From an uncultured Olsenella sp. (GTDB lineage Bacteria > Actinomycetota > Coriobacteriia > Coriobacteriales > Atopobiaceae), in assembly GCA_947253595.1 (NCBI GenBank), contig CAMXZR010000002.1:1-49238 (forward strand): DNA of 49,238 nt. The letters are read 5' to 3'. Under the pieces are notes generated by a model. That model ran no database searches. It was not told the DNA's origin and was given only the letters and a program-made list of their open reading frames with translations. Shown piece after piece: positions 9,614 through 18,109 of the stretch. The translations under genes and the position numbers were made by a program. Every line of letters begins with the position of its first letter. Positions within the stretch are counted from its first letter, which is position 1.

Positions 9614-9969
9614 TCGGCTTCCACCTCTCTCGCCTTCGCCATGTCGTAGGCCTCTCGGTACTCCTCGTCGAGGAATGCGTAGAGGTCCTGCCTGCCCACC
9701 CCGAGCGCGTCGGCGCGCCATTCCCTCGTCACGGCGTCGCGGTAATCCTCGAGCGTCGTCCCCTCGCCGCAGCCGATGGCGTAGCGTGCCACTTCCTTGA
9801 AGAGGGCCTCCCTCGCCGCCTTGCGCAGCGCAGCCTCGCCCTCCGCCGCCTCGCGCAGGATCTGGCACTGCGCCTCGAGCCTCCCCACCTCGTCCTGCAG
9901 CCTCACGACCTCGCCGGCCATGTGCTCCAGCTCGCCGAGGACGTACTGCTCGCACGTCATCGCTTCCAT
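9610..9969 (-). CDS. Mirror copy: coiled-coil protein, 119 aa
   Basis: Reverse complement of 39270-39629; function unknown. Confidence 0.67.
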   Translation of the reverse strand: MEAMTCEQYVLGELEHMAGEVVRLQDEVGRLEAQCQILREAAEGEAALRKAAREALFKEVARYAIGCGEGTTLEDYRDAVTREWRADALGVGRQDLYAFLDEEYREAYDMAKAREVEAE

Positions 9970-10436
9970 CACATTTCCTCCCTGATCTTCCTGATGACCC
10001 TGCCGCCACGGTCGCGCACGACCCAGCAGCCCAGCCCGTACAGCCCGGCGGCGTTCCCCTCGTAGAGGTCGCCCGGCAGGCGCCCCTCCCACCAGTCGGA
10101 GCCGTCTCCGTCCCACTCCCACGCGATTCGCAGGAGGCCCGCGTGCACCATCCCGTGGCATCCCGTGGTCCCGCTGCCGCAGAGGGCTATGAGGGCCGGC
10201 CTCAGACCGTGCCCCGCAAGCGGGAGCGACGCCCTGCCGCCCCCCATGCCCACCTGAGGCTCGTGGTGGGAGTTGGTCGCGGGCGCCCCGCAGACGGCGC
10301 ACCTCGCGCCCCTGACGAGGCGGTTGGTGCGCACGCCGGAGCCCGCGTAGTAGGCCCCGAAGTGCGGCTTGCCCATCTTCTCGGCGCCAGTCACGGTCAT
10401 GCCGCGCAGCGCCACGGCGCTCGGTACGTAGCCCAT
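9969..10436 (-). CDS. Mirror copy: HNH-type endonuclease, 155 aa
   Basis: Reverse complement of 38803-39270; CAVC, HHEP and GTTGCHGMVH motifs. Confidence 0.72.
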   Translation of the reverse strand: MGYVPSAVALRGMTVTGAEKMGKPHFGAYYAGSGVRTNRLVRGARCAVCGAPATNSHHEPQVGMGGGRASLPLAGHGLRPALIALCGSGTTGCHGMVHAGLLRIAWEWDGDGSDWWEGRLPGDLYEGNAAGLYGLGCWVVRDRGGRVIRKIREEM

Positions 10437-10930
10437 CAGAGGCCCCCGATCTCGTGCAGCATCGCCCACCTCGGGGCCGGGAAGCTCTCGGTCGGGTGCG
10501 GCGCCAGGGACATCTGGACCTGCCCCGTCCTGACCTTCCCCGCCGTCCCGACGCCAGCCAGGAGCACGGCGGGAATCGGCTCGGTCACGAGCCTGCCGCG
10601 CCTCGGCCAGGGGCCGCACGCGATCGCGCCGGGCCACGCCACGAACCCCTGGGGGACGAGCCTGTTCCACCGGTCGGCCGCGACCGCCGCCGCGCACTCG
10701 TCGAAGCAGAGGCTGTAGGCGACGTTCTGGACCTTCGTCTGGGCGAAGGCGATTGCCCTGCAGGCCCTGCGCACGTCCGCCATCTCGCGGCAGTCGCACG
10801 TCACGGGCAGCATGCCGCCCCTGGCGAGCGGGGCCACGAGCGCCGGGAGCTCGCGCATCCCGGCTGGCATCACCGACTCGACGGGAACCTGCAGCGGCCT
10901 GCCGCAGGTCGGGCAGATCGCGGCCCCCAT
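10436..10930 (-). CDS. Mirror copy: hypothetical CxxC protein, 164 aa
   Basis: Reverse complement of 38309-38803; N-terminal CPTC and later CDC, no family. Confidence 0.67.
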   Translation of the reverse strand: MGAAICPTCGRPLQVPVESVMPAGMRELPALVAPLARGGMLPVTCDCREMADVRRACRAIAFAQTKVQNVAYSLCFDECAAAVAADRWNRLVPQGFVAWPGAIACGPWPRRGRLVTEPIPAVLLAGVGTAGKVRTGQVQMSLAPHPTESFPAPRWAMLHEIGGL

Positions 10931-11763
10931 CACGCGCCGCCCATCCGCTCGCGCAGCTCGCGGTCGCCCTCGGCGGAGCCGGTGACGAAGTAGCCCGGGG
11001 CCGTGGCGGGCCTGTCGGCCCTGGCCTCGCTGTTGAGGTAGCCCTCGAAGTTCGTGGGGCGGAACAGCGTCGAGGGGCGCAGGTACTCGCCCATGTCGCG
11101 GCCGTCGCGGCTTGTCACGCCTATCCAGTCGGCGCACTTGGCGTCGATGACGCGCTTGAAGTCGGCGACGGTGAAGCCCTCGGCGAAGCGGGCGTTGATC
11201 AGCGACGTGGTGGCCGTGGTGTCGGGCTTGAAGGCCTTGCCCGTCATGGCGTTGAGGTGGTCGATGATCTCCCGGCGCTCCTCCGCCGTGGCCTTGCGTC
11301 GGGCCCCTGCCCGACAAGCACATCCGTCAGGATGTGCAACAGTTAGCTTTTCGTCAGAAAAGCTAACCTTCTCTTTCTCACTCTCACTCTCACTCTTTAT
11401 AGGATTGCTTTCGTTTTGGTTTTCACCTTCGGAAAGCAATTGGTTTTGGTTTGGTTTTGCGCTCTCGGAAACCAATTGCTTTCCGTTTGGTTTCTCTCCG
11501 TCAAAACCAATTGGTTTCGCTTTGGTTTTCCTCGGTCTCCCGCCGCGTCTGCCGTTCTCGCTCAGCTTGCGGGCGCGCTCCTTTGCCTTGTCGATGCGCG
11601 AGAGGCAGAGCGCCACGCCGAACGCCGCCTTGGCGTCGCGGACCTCGGGGGCCTCGCCCGTCTCGTCGTACTCCACGAGGGCGGCGAAGAACTCGCCCTG
11701 CTGCCTCGCGGTGAGGTGACCCCTCGCCGCCCTCACGATGTCATCCTGAAGGTACATCCCCAT
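10930..11763 (-). CDS. Mirror copy: phage replisome organiser
   Basis: Reverse complement of 37476-38309, 277 aa; the C-terminal replisome organiser domain and an Asn/Gln/Lys-rich linker whose DNA holds the iterons. Confidence 0.83.
   Translation of the reverse strand: MGMYLQDDIVRAARGHLTARQQGEFFAALVEYDETGEAPEVRDAKAAFGVALCLSRIDKAKERARKLSENGRRGGRPRKTKAKPIGFDGEKPNGKQLVSESAKPNQNQLLSEGENQNESNPIKSESESEKEKVSFSDEKLTVAHPDGCACRAGARRKATAEERREIIDHLNAMTGKAFKPDTTATTSLINARFAEGFTVADFKRVIDAKCADWIGVTSRDGRDMGEYLRPSTLFRPTNFEGYLNSEARADRPATAPGYFVTGSAEGDRELRERMGGA
11298..11367. repeat. Mirror copy: three consecutive hairpins
   Basis: Reverse complement of 37872-37941; stems of 7, 8 and 11 bp with 4-nt loops. Confidence 0.78.
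11399..11529. repeat. Mirror copy: iteron array, candidate origin
   Basis: Reverse complement of 37710-37840; 3.5 units of about 35 bp with CAATTG cores. Confidence 0.72.
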
Positions 11764-11774
11764 GGCGCGCCCCC

Positions 11775-12266
11775 CTAGAAGGGAATGTCCTGGTCGTAGA
11801 GCGCGGGCTGGGCCTGCTGGGGCGCCGGAGCGGGGGCCTGTGGGGCGTACTGTGGCGCCGTGGGCGCGGCGGGCTGCTGGGGGGCGTGCTGGGCGGCCTG
11901 CGGCTGCTGCGGCGCGTACTGTGGCGCCGGCGCGTACTGCTGGGGCTGCTGCGCCCTCCTGAGCACGACCACTGTCTGCGCGCGGGCGCTGGTGCGCCAG
12001 AAGGTCTGCCCGTCGCGCGTGGTGGTCTCCCTGCTTGACACCTCTCCGCTCACGCTGACGAGGTCGCCCACGGACACCTGCATGGCCTGCTCGACCGCGT
12101 CCCTGAGGCACTCGACCTGGGCGCTGAGCGTGTAGTCCCTGCCCGCCTGGCTGGTGCCCTGCTTGTAGGCTATGACGAGGTCGATGACCGGGGTGTTGCT
12201 CTCGCCGAAGGTTCGGTCCTTGCGGCTGGTGACGGTCCCCTGGACGGCGAACGCTGAGTGTGGCAT
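11775..12266 (-). CDS. ssb: Mirror copy: single-stranded DNA-binding protein
   Basis: Reverse complement of 36973-37464, 163 aa; OB-fold, QYAP-rich linker, DQDIPF tip. Confidence 0.83.
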   Translation of the reverse strand: MPHSAFAVQGTVTSRKDRTFGESNTPVIDLVIAYKQGTSQAGRDYTLSAQVECLRDAVEQAMQVSVGDLVSVSGEVSSRETTTRDGQTFWRTSARAQTVVVLRRAQQPQQYAPAPQYAPQQPQAAQHAPQQPAAPTAPQYAPQAPAPAPQQAQPALYDQDIPF

Positions 12267-12275
12267 GTCTCTCTC

Positions 12276-12458
12276 CTATCTTGGCTGGTTGGCCCACTCC
12301 TTGTCGATGCTGCTCTGCAGCACCCTGATTCGCAGCTTCAGCGCGTTGATAAGCTCCCTTGACGCGTCGTGCATCGCCTGGGAGGAGTCGCGGGCGCACT
12401 TCATGTCCGCGATCTGCTCGTCCCCCCGGCATATGTCGCCGATGATGGTCACCGGCAT
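12276..12458 (-). CDS. Mirror copy: split phage protein, C-terminal fragment
   Basis: Reverse complement of 36781-36963; 60 codons in the same frame as the N-terminal fragment. Confidence 0.6.
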   Translation of the reverse strand: MPVTIIGDICRGDEQIADMKCARDSSQAMHDASRELINALKLRIRVLQSSIDKEWANQPR

Positions 12459-12473
12459 CCCGGCCGCCCTCTC

Positions 12474-12620
12474 CTACCACATTCGCGTGGCGAGGGCCTT
12501 GCGGTAGGCGCGCTCGTTGCGCGCCAGCTGCAGGCCGGACCTACGCATGCTCTCGACCTCCTCCATGAGCTGCTGCTGGAGGGCCTCGAGCTCGGCGTAG
12601 TCCTCGACGCCGCTAGGCAT
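12474..12620 (-). CDS. Mirror copy: split phage protein, N-terminal fragment
   Basis: Reverse complement of 36619-36765; 48 codons ended by an in-frame TAG. Confidence 0.56.
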   Translation of the reverse strand: MPSGVEDYAELEALQQQLMEEVESMRRSGLQLARNERAYRKALATRMW

Positions 12621-13194
12621 CTACGACCCAGTCCGGATTGCCGCAGCAGGTCGCCGTGGCCGCGAAGGCCTCGTACTGCTCGCGGGACGCGAACGTGTAG
12701 GCCGTGCCGCAGGTCCTGCAGCGGGCGGTGAAGGGGCCGCTCTCGGGTGCCTGCCTCCCCTTGGGGTTCTCGGCGGGCGCGGCCTCGTCGGGGTCTCCGT
12801 CGCCGTCCACCGCGAAGAGGCCGCAGAGGGCGTACTTGCGCGCGTAGGAGGAGGCCATGCCGGTCACCTGCGCGTCGTCGCTTCCCTTCTTGTGCTCGTC
12901 CTCGCGCGCGTAGGCCGTCGCTGACGCCTCTCCATCCCCGCCGTCGGCGAAGCGCGCCGTGGCGGTCGAGCGGACATAGGTGCGCTCCCCCACGGCCACG
13001 ACCTCGTCGCTGAGCGTGACCACGAGGCCGTGCTTGGCGCAGGCCCTCTTGACCGAGGCGACCAGGTCCTCGAAGCTGCGGTAGTGGAACTTCCCGAAGG
13101 CGTTGTACTTGGCCTTGGGCACGACCACGTCCGCCTGCGCTGACGATATGGCCTCCCAGATGCTCTTTTCCGCCCTCTCGCTAGCGCCGCTCAT
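12613..13194 (-). CDS. Mirror copy: ERF-family annealing protein
   Basis: Reverse complement of 36045-36626, 193 aa; GMASSYARKYAL core motif and a Cys-rich tail. Confidence 0.86.
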   Translation of the reverse strand: MSGASERAEKSIWEAISSAQADVVVPKAKYNAFGKFHYRSFEDLVASVKRACAKHGLVVTLSDEVVAVGERTYVRSTATARFADGGDGEASATAYAREDEHKKGSDDAQVTGMASSYARKYALCGLFAVDGDGDPDEAAPAENPKGRQAPESGPFTARCRTCGTAYTFASREQYEAFAATATCCGNPDWVVDA

Positions 13195-14260
13195 TGGCAC
13201 TCCTCAGGCACTCGATGTGGGTTGTGACGCTCGCGTAGGTCTCGGGCGTGAGGGCTATCACGCTGGCCTCGACGCCCGCCGAGGCGAGCGCCTGGCGCGC
13301 GGCCCTTATCGCGTCGGCGGTCAGGGACGGCATGAGCGCGACCGCGCAGACCGACTCGGGCGCGGGAGGGGCCATGGGTGGCGCCATCGGGGGGGCCGGA
13401 GGCTCCTGGCCCGTGGCGACGCGCCTCTGCAGCGCCTCCTCTGCCTCGGCAAGCCTCTCGCGCCTGTCGCGCTCCTCGGCCTCGGCCCTGGCCTGAGCCT
13501 CCTCGGCCTCCCGCCTCTCGCGGGCCTCCTGCGCCTCGCGCATGGCGCGCTCCGCCTCCTCGGCGCGGCGCCTCCTCTCGGCCTCGACCTGGGCGATGCG
13601 ATCGCGGCGCTCCCGCTCCTCCTGCGCCTCGCGCATGGCGGCGCTGAGGTCCAGGCTCTTGCAGTAGCTTGCCTTGATGGCGGCCGTCTCCTCGTCGGAG
13701 TAGGGGCTGGAGTCGATGGTGGCCCAGTCGCGCTCGATGGCGCCCACGCGCTCGTACACGTCGGCCTTGATGGCCTCGGCGTCGGTGCCGTAGTTGCCCC
13801 ACTTTCCCTCGGCCGAGTAGCGGTCCCAGATGGCCTTGAAGGGCACCATCGCCGCCATGTCCCCCTGCGTCTCCAGGTACCAGGCCTCCACGTCCTGCGT
13901 GCGGGAGTCGATGACCATCTCCTCGTAGCTGGAAAGGGCTGACCTGTAGGCCTCGTCTATCCCCTTGAGGGGCGTCAGCAGCTCGCGCACGTCGGCCTCG
14001 AAGGCGCCCACCGCGTCCTTGATGGCCTTGGTCTGCGCCCTCTTGGCGTCATCCACCTCCTTGATTGCGTTTCGTGCCAGCGTGCGGGCGCGCTTGCTGT
14101 CCCTGTAGTCCTTGGCGCTCGTGATCTCGTGCGGCCGGAACTCCTCGGCGATGCGCCCGACGCGCTCTCGCTGCTCCGACACCCAGCGTGCGGCGCCGGA
14201 GATAACCTCGGGCGGGTCGATGGGCGTGGCCTCGGCCTCGATGGTCTCGCTACTCACCAT
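13181..14260 (-). CDS. Mirror copy: DUF1351-type coiled-coil protein
   Basis: Reverse complement of 34979-36058, 359 aa; partner gene of the ERF annealase. Confidence 0.72.
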   Translation of the reverse strand: MVSSETIEAEATPIDPPEVISGAARWVSEQRERVGRIAEEFRPHEITSAKDYRDSKRARTLARNAIKEVDDAKRAQTKAIKDAVGAFEADVRELLTPLKGIDEAYRSALSSYEEMVIDSRTQDVEAWYLETQGDMAAMVPFKAIWDRYSAEGKWGNYGTDAEAIKADVYERVGAIERDWATIDSSPYSDEETAAIKASYCKSLDLSAAMREAQEERERRDRIAQVEAERRRRAEEAERAMREAQEARERREAEEAQARAEAEERDRRERLAEAEEALQRRVATGQEPPAPPMAPPMAPPAPESVCAVALMPSLTADAIRAARQALASAGVEASVIALTPETYASVTTHIECLRSANERR

Positions 14261-14537
14261 CGCGCTCGCCCCCGTCCCCACCCGCGAGCTGGCGGCGCAG
14301 GTCGAGGTATGCGTGCATGGCCGCGCTGATGTACTCGCGGGCCTCCGCGTCGGCGGTCAGCGACCCGTCCACGAGCCCGACGGCGAGGGCGACCCCCTCA
14401 TGCATCCCCATCGCGAACTCCGTCAGGTCAATAGGCTCTCCGCCGCCCTTTGGCACCGCCTTGGCCTCGCTTAGGCCGTCGAGCGCCACGCCGACCTCCC
14501 TGAGCCTCTCCACGCACCTTCCGCTGATAACCCTCAT
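14250..14537 (-). CDS. Mirror copy: hypothetical protein, 95 aa
   Basis: Reverse complement of 34702-34989; mostly helical, coupled to its neighbours by overlaps. Confidence 0.67.
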   Translation of the reverse strand: MRVISGRCVERLREVGVALDGLSEAKAVPKGGGEPIDLTEFAMGMHEGVALAVGLVDGSLTADAEAREYISAAMHAYLDLRRQLAGGDGGERDGE

Positions 14538-14896
14538 CGCATCTCTCCAATCGCCATGGCCGCGAACGTCCGCAGCGTCATCGTCACGTACTGCTCGCCG
14601 GGGTCTGAGACGCCACGGCGCTTGTGGATGACCACGCCCACGTCCGCCCCGTCGTTGGCCCTCTCGGCCTCCGCCTCGCCAAGCCACCCGGCGAGGTCCG
14701 TCCTCGCCACGTCCTTGCACTCCACGACGGCCCGCAGGCCGTTCGCGCGGACGTTGGCAACGTCGCCCCTGTCCCTTGCTCCCGTCTTCACCCTGCGGTC
14801 GATTGACGGGTCTCCGAGCGCCGTCGCCAGGAAGTCGGCGACCTCGCGCTCGAACCTCGCCCCGGCCTTCCGGGCGCTCGTCCTGCTGCGGCTCAT
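14534..14896 (-). CDS. Mirror copy: PD-(D/E)XK resolvase-like nuclease
   Basis: Reverse complement of 34343-34705; Glu17, Asp45, Glu59 and Lys61 are present. Confidence 0.72.
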   Translation of the reverse strand: MSRSRTSARKAGARFEREVADFLATALGDPSIDRRVKTGARDRGDVANVRANGLRAVVECKDVARTDLAGWLGEAEAERANDGADVGVVIHKRRGVSDPGEQYVTMTLRTFAAMAIGEMR

Positions 14897-15114
14897 CGCA
14901 TCGCCACGAGGGCCGCGCCCACCGTGGGGACCGCCCAGAGCCACACGACCGCAGCCAGCGCCATGGCGCCAAGGCCGAGGCCCAGGAGCAGGCCGCAGAG
15001 GAAGACCTCGCGGCGGTCTCGCGCGGGTGATATCCTCAGCGTGGCCTCGTTGCCGTGGCGGGCTCCCGTGACTTGGTGGTTGGGGGTGCCCGCCTCTCTT
15101 CTCACTCTCTTCAC
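14893..15114 (-). CDS. Mirror copy: single-pass membrane protein, 73 aa
   Basis: Reverse complement of 34125-34346; hydrophobic C-terminal half, function unknown. Confidence 0.62.
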   Translation of the reverse strand: MKRVRREAGTPNHQVTGARHGNEATLRISPARDRREVFLCGLLLGLGLGAMALAAVVWLWAVPTVGAALVAMR

Positions 15115-15157
15115 AAATTCCTCCTTCGTTTCGCGTTTCCGCAGCTCGCGCCTACTG

Positions 15158-15523
15158 TCATTTCTCTTTCATCGATTTGAGGCTGCTCTTGGCGCGGCTC
15201 TTGCGCGAGTAGAGCCGCTGCCTCTCCCGGTTCATGTCCCTCTCCCGCATCACCTCCCTCTCCATCTCCCTGACCTGCTCGGCGATCTCTCCCACCCGCT
15301 TCTCCTTGGCGCAGCAGGAGCACCATCCCGTGTCCTGCGAGAGGGGCCTGTAGGTGACCCGCCCGCACCTCGGGCACTGCCACGAGCGGCGCAGCGATAT
15401 GCCGTACCGGTGGGCCTGGCACACGACCGAGGCCCTGGACCTCCCAAGGGCATGCGCCACCGCAGCCGCGCCCTCGCGGGCGTGCCGCTCCAAGTAGCCG
15501 ATGTCCCCGGTGGTCCACCTCAA
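15158..15523 (-). CDS. Mirror copy: HTH / zinc-ribbon protein, 121 aa
   Basis: Reverse complement of 33716-34081; TTG start, Myb/GcrA-like helices, CPRCG and CSCC, long charged helix. Confidence 0.67.
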   Translation of the reverse strand: MRWTTGDIGYLERHAREGAAAVAHALGRSRASVVCQAHRYGISLRRSWQCPRCGRVTYRPLSQDTGWCSCCAKEKRVGEIAEQVREMEREVMRERDMNRERQRLYSRKSRAKSSLKSMKEK

Positions 15524-15636
15524 CGCCCGGGCCTGCCAGCCTTGACCCACTCGCGGTAGAGGGCGATGACGCGCGACGCGAACCACGCCTCGTAGGTCAG
15601 CGGCTCGAAGGGCTCCTCGTCCTTCTCTTCGTTCAT
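15520..15636 (-). CDS. Mirror copy: small acidic protein, 38 aa
   Basis: Reverse complement of 33603-33719; its stop overlaps the next start. Confidence 0.56.
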   Translation of the reverse strand: MNEEKDEEPFEPLTYEAWFASRVIALYREWVKAGRPGR

Positions 15637-15663
15637 CTGATTGACCTCTCAATGGATGTTTGT

Positions 15664-15861
15664 TTAATTGACCTCTTGCGGCAAAAAAATATCGGCGACG
15701 CTGCAGTGTAGAAACTTGCAAACACTCTTCGCCTGCTCAATCGTCATTTTTTCCTGCTGGGTTTCGTAGCGGTTGTAAGTCTGACGGGAGATTCCAAGGT
15801 AGTCTGCCACTGCCTTTTGCTTGACGCCTCGCTCTTGGCGAACGTCCTTAAGTGACCTCAT
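15664..15861 (-). CDS. Mirror copy: Cro-like regulator, 65 aa
   Basis: Reverse complement of 33378-33575; XRE helix-turn-helix, first gene of the early operon. Confidence 0.86.
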   Translation of the reverse strand: MRSLKDVRQERGVKQKAVADYLGISRQTYNRYETQQEKMTIEQAKSVCKFLHCSVADIFLPQEVN

Positions 15862-15961
15862 TCGCCTCCTCCTTTCGTTAAGAACATGTTAGTTAATCAA
15901 ACATAGTTTGGTCAAGTTAAATCGCCTAAAATGTTCTAAAAGATTGACAAGAGGAGTAGAT
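15862..15961. promoter_or_regulatory. Mirror copy: divergent operator/promoter region
   Basis: Reverse complement of 33278-33377; here the cro promoter points left and the repressor promoter (-10 TAAAAT at 15927-15932) points right. Confidence 0.66.
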
Positions 15962-16594
15962 ATGTCCGTCTCATCAAACATAAAGCGATTCAGGGACTCC
16001 ATCGGCCTGACTCAGAACGAGCTGGCAGACAGGCTTGGGGTTGCCCGGTCTACTGTCACACAGTGGGAGAACGGATGGTCGAGCCCGCGCATGGGAATGG
16101 TCCAGAAGCTCGCTGGGGTATTTGGCGTGTCAACATCAGACATCGTCGCCGAGGAGCGGCCGGCTGGGTCGCTGTCACTTGCAGGCACGTCAGGGATGGT
16201 CCCGCTGCTCGTGCTTGGCTCGACACACGCGGGCGACGCCACGGAGGAGATTCTCGACGAGCGTGAGGTGGAAGTGCCAGAGAGCGTCGCCAGAAACCAT
16301 CCCAGGGCATTCATGCTCAGAGTAGAGGGCAACTGCATGAACCGATCATACCCAGAGGGCTGCCTCGTGATGGTTGACCCAGACCTAGAGCCGTGGAATG
16401 GCTGCGCCGTCGTTGCAGAGCCATCTCCGGGTGAGTCGGTGCTTCGCAGGTATCTCAAGGGCCAATCGAGCCTGATACTTGTCGCCGACTCGTTCGATGA
16501 CTACGAGGACATGGTATTTACCGGAGAAGACGCTGACGTGAGGCTGATGGGGACGGTGGTCTGGTTTCAGGCGGCATCCGAGGAGACCGCATAG
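15962..16594 (+). CDS. Mirror copy: CI-like S24-fold repressor
   Basis: Reverse complement of 32645-33277, 210 aa; XRE HTH and LexA-like domain with Cys125 and Arg162 at the catalytic positions. Confidence 0.88.
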   Translation: MSVSSNIKRFRDSIGLTQNELADRLGVARSTVTQWENGWSSPRMGMVQKLAGVFGVSTSDIVAEERPAGSLSLAGTSGMVPLLVLGSTHAGDATEEILDEREVEVPESVARNHPRAFMLRVEGNCMNRSYPEGCLVMVDPDLEPWNGCAVVAEPSPGESVLRRYLKGQSSLILVADSFDDYEDMVFTGEDADVRLMGTVVWFQAASEETA

Positions 16595-16612
16595 CCACAT
16601 GACGAGAGAGAG

Positions 16613-16780
16613 GTGCAATTGGAACCAAAACACGCGGAAAATGAATCTCTGGATTCCGAGCAACGCGAACTCATTGGACTATTTGAGGCGTTAGACAGCG
16701 ACCTGCGTCACTCCGTTCTCCATCTGTTGAGGGCGTTGGTTGATAGCTGCGGAGAATGGCGTCGCGGCGACGCCAGCTAA
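16613..16780 (+). CDS. Mirror copy: small helical protein, 55 aa
   Basis: Reverse complement of 32459-32626; two amphipathic helices, between the repressor and the membrane protein. Confidence 0.48.
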   Translation: MQLEPKHAENESLDSEQRELIGLFEALDSDLRHSVLHLLRALVDSCGEWRRGDAS

Positions 16781-16817
16781 TTTTCCCCCATAGCTGGGGG
16801 TTGAGCAGGAGGAAGAC

Positions 16818-17495
16818 GTGGGACTTTTCGACGGCAAGAAGGCGGCGGGAGACCCGCCAAAGCGCGGGGGTCTCGGCAAGAGACTCGCAACGATCGTGGT
16901 GGCCCTGGTCTTCGTCAGTGCGGCCCTTGGAAACTGCGGAAAGCAGCAGGCGCAGCCAACGGAAGGCGACGACAGGGGGAAGGCCCCCGTAGCCTCCAAG
17001 GAAAAGCCCGAGAGGGAGGAGCCTAAGGAGATAGACCAGCTCGGAAGGTTCGTTGACGAGTACAACGCTATCGCCGAGACGCCGATAACGCCTGTCGAGC
17101 GCTTCGACCCACACGACAGCAGCGGGACGCACTACAAGAGAGAATTCCGGCTCCAAGCTTTCGACGGGTCTCTTGGGCTCGCCGGTACATGCGGCGATCT
17201 CAGCGTTCAGCTGGTCAACTATGGGAGCTACGGGGGTTACTACAGCTCACGCTCCGGCTTCAGGGCATACGCGTCCGGGCCATACGAGCAGGTCATAGAG
17301 TTCTACCGCGTGGCAGCAAGGGTGCTCGACCCCAACGTCAGCGACGCCTCTATAGATGAAGCGGTCGAATATGCCCTTAGCGCTGGTGGAAGCGCGGTCA
17401 TAAAGGACAGCACCATCAACCCAACAATCCTTTCCGCGCATCCGCAGAGAACCTCAGAGGCGATGCTAGATACAGGAAAGTACGCTGCCAGCTGA
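16818..17495 (+). CDS. Mirror copy: membrane-anchored protein, 225 aa
   Basis: Reverse complement of 31744-32421; GTG start with AGGAGG at 16807-16812, one N-terminal membrane segment, unknown outer domain. Confidence 0.72.
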   Translation: MGLFDGKKAAGDPPKRGGLGKRLATIVVALVFVSAALGNCGKQQAQPTEGDDRGKAPVASKEKPEREEPKEIDQLGRFVDEYNAIAETPITPVERFDPHDSSGTHYKREFRLQAFDGSLGLAGTCGDLSVQLVNYGSYGGYYSSRSGFRAYASGPYEQVIEFYRVAARVLDPNVSDASIDEAVEYALSAGGSAVIKDSTINPTILSAHPQRTSEAMLDTGKYAAS

Positions 17496-17546
17496 CGCAA
17501 CAAGGCCGTCCGCTGAGCACGAAAAATCCGCGACGAGAGGCAAAGC

Positions 17547-17756
17547 ATGAAGTTCGGCATCCGCAAGCCCAGCATCAAGAAGTCGATAAGCGCCCGCACC
17601 AAGGGCAAGGTGACCCGCAAAGTCAAGAAGGCCGTGGTTCCCGGCTACGGCAAGAGGGGCATGGGGTGGCTGCACCCGAAGCGCAAGGTGCAGTCGGCGA
17701 TCTACGAGCGCACGATGGTGAGCGCCTGGGATCTGCTGCGGAAGGCGTTCAAATAG
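17547..17756 (+). CDS. Mirror copy: small basic protein, 69 aa
   Basis: Reverse complement of 31483-31692; Lys/Arg-rich, last gene of the repressor-side transcript. Confidence 0.62.
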   Translation: MKFGIRKPSIKKSISARTKGKVTRKVKKAVVPGYGKRGMGWLHPKRKVQSAIYERTMVSAWDLLRKAFK

Positions 17757-17767
17757 CTGCGCATCCG

Positions 17768-18034
17768 CTAATGGCACGACTCAGGCGCCAGCCACAGCCC
17801 CTCCAGCACACCCTCGTCGTTGACGGAGACGGTGATGCGCCTGGGCTGGCCGACGGGCTCGAGCACGACGTGGGGGCGCCTCACGCCGTTCAGGAGGCCG
17901 AGGACTTTCACCCTCTCCCCTCCCTCGCTCACCTTCGTCACGCGCCATCGCTGCTCGCCCCTGCCGGGACGCATGTCTATCAGCTCGTCGCCAACGGCGG
18001 GCGTCCTGCGGCTGCGGGCGTCCTTCGGCTTCAT
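17768..18034 (-). CDS. Mirror copy: hypothetical basic protein, 88 aa
   Basis: Reverse complement of 31205-31471; beta-rich, family unknown, divergent from the recombinase. Confidence 0.52.
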   Translation of the reverse strand: MKPKDARSRRTPAVGDELIDMRPGRGEQRWRVTKVSEGGERVKVLGLLNGVRRPHVVLEPVGQPRRITVSVNDEGVLEGLWLAPESCH

Positions 18035-18109
18035 TTTGCAGGCACCTTCCGAGATTGGGGTTCGAATGCGTAGGCACATTGTCAGGGAGCCGCGAGAGGC
18101 GGCCTGGGC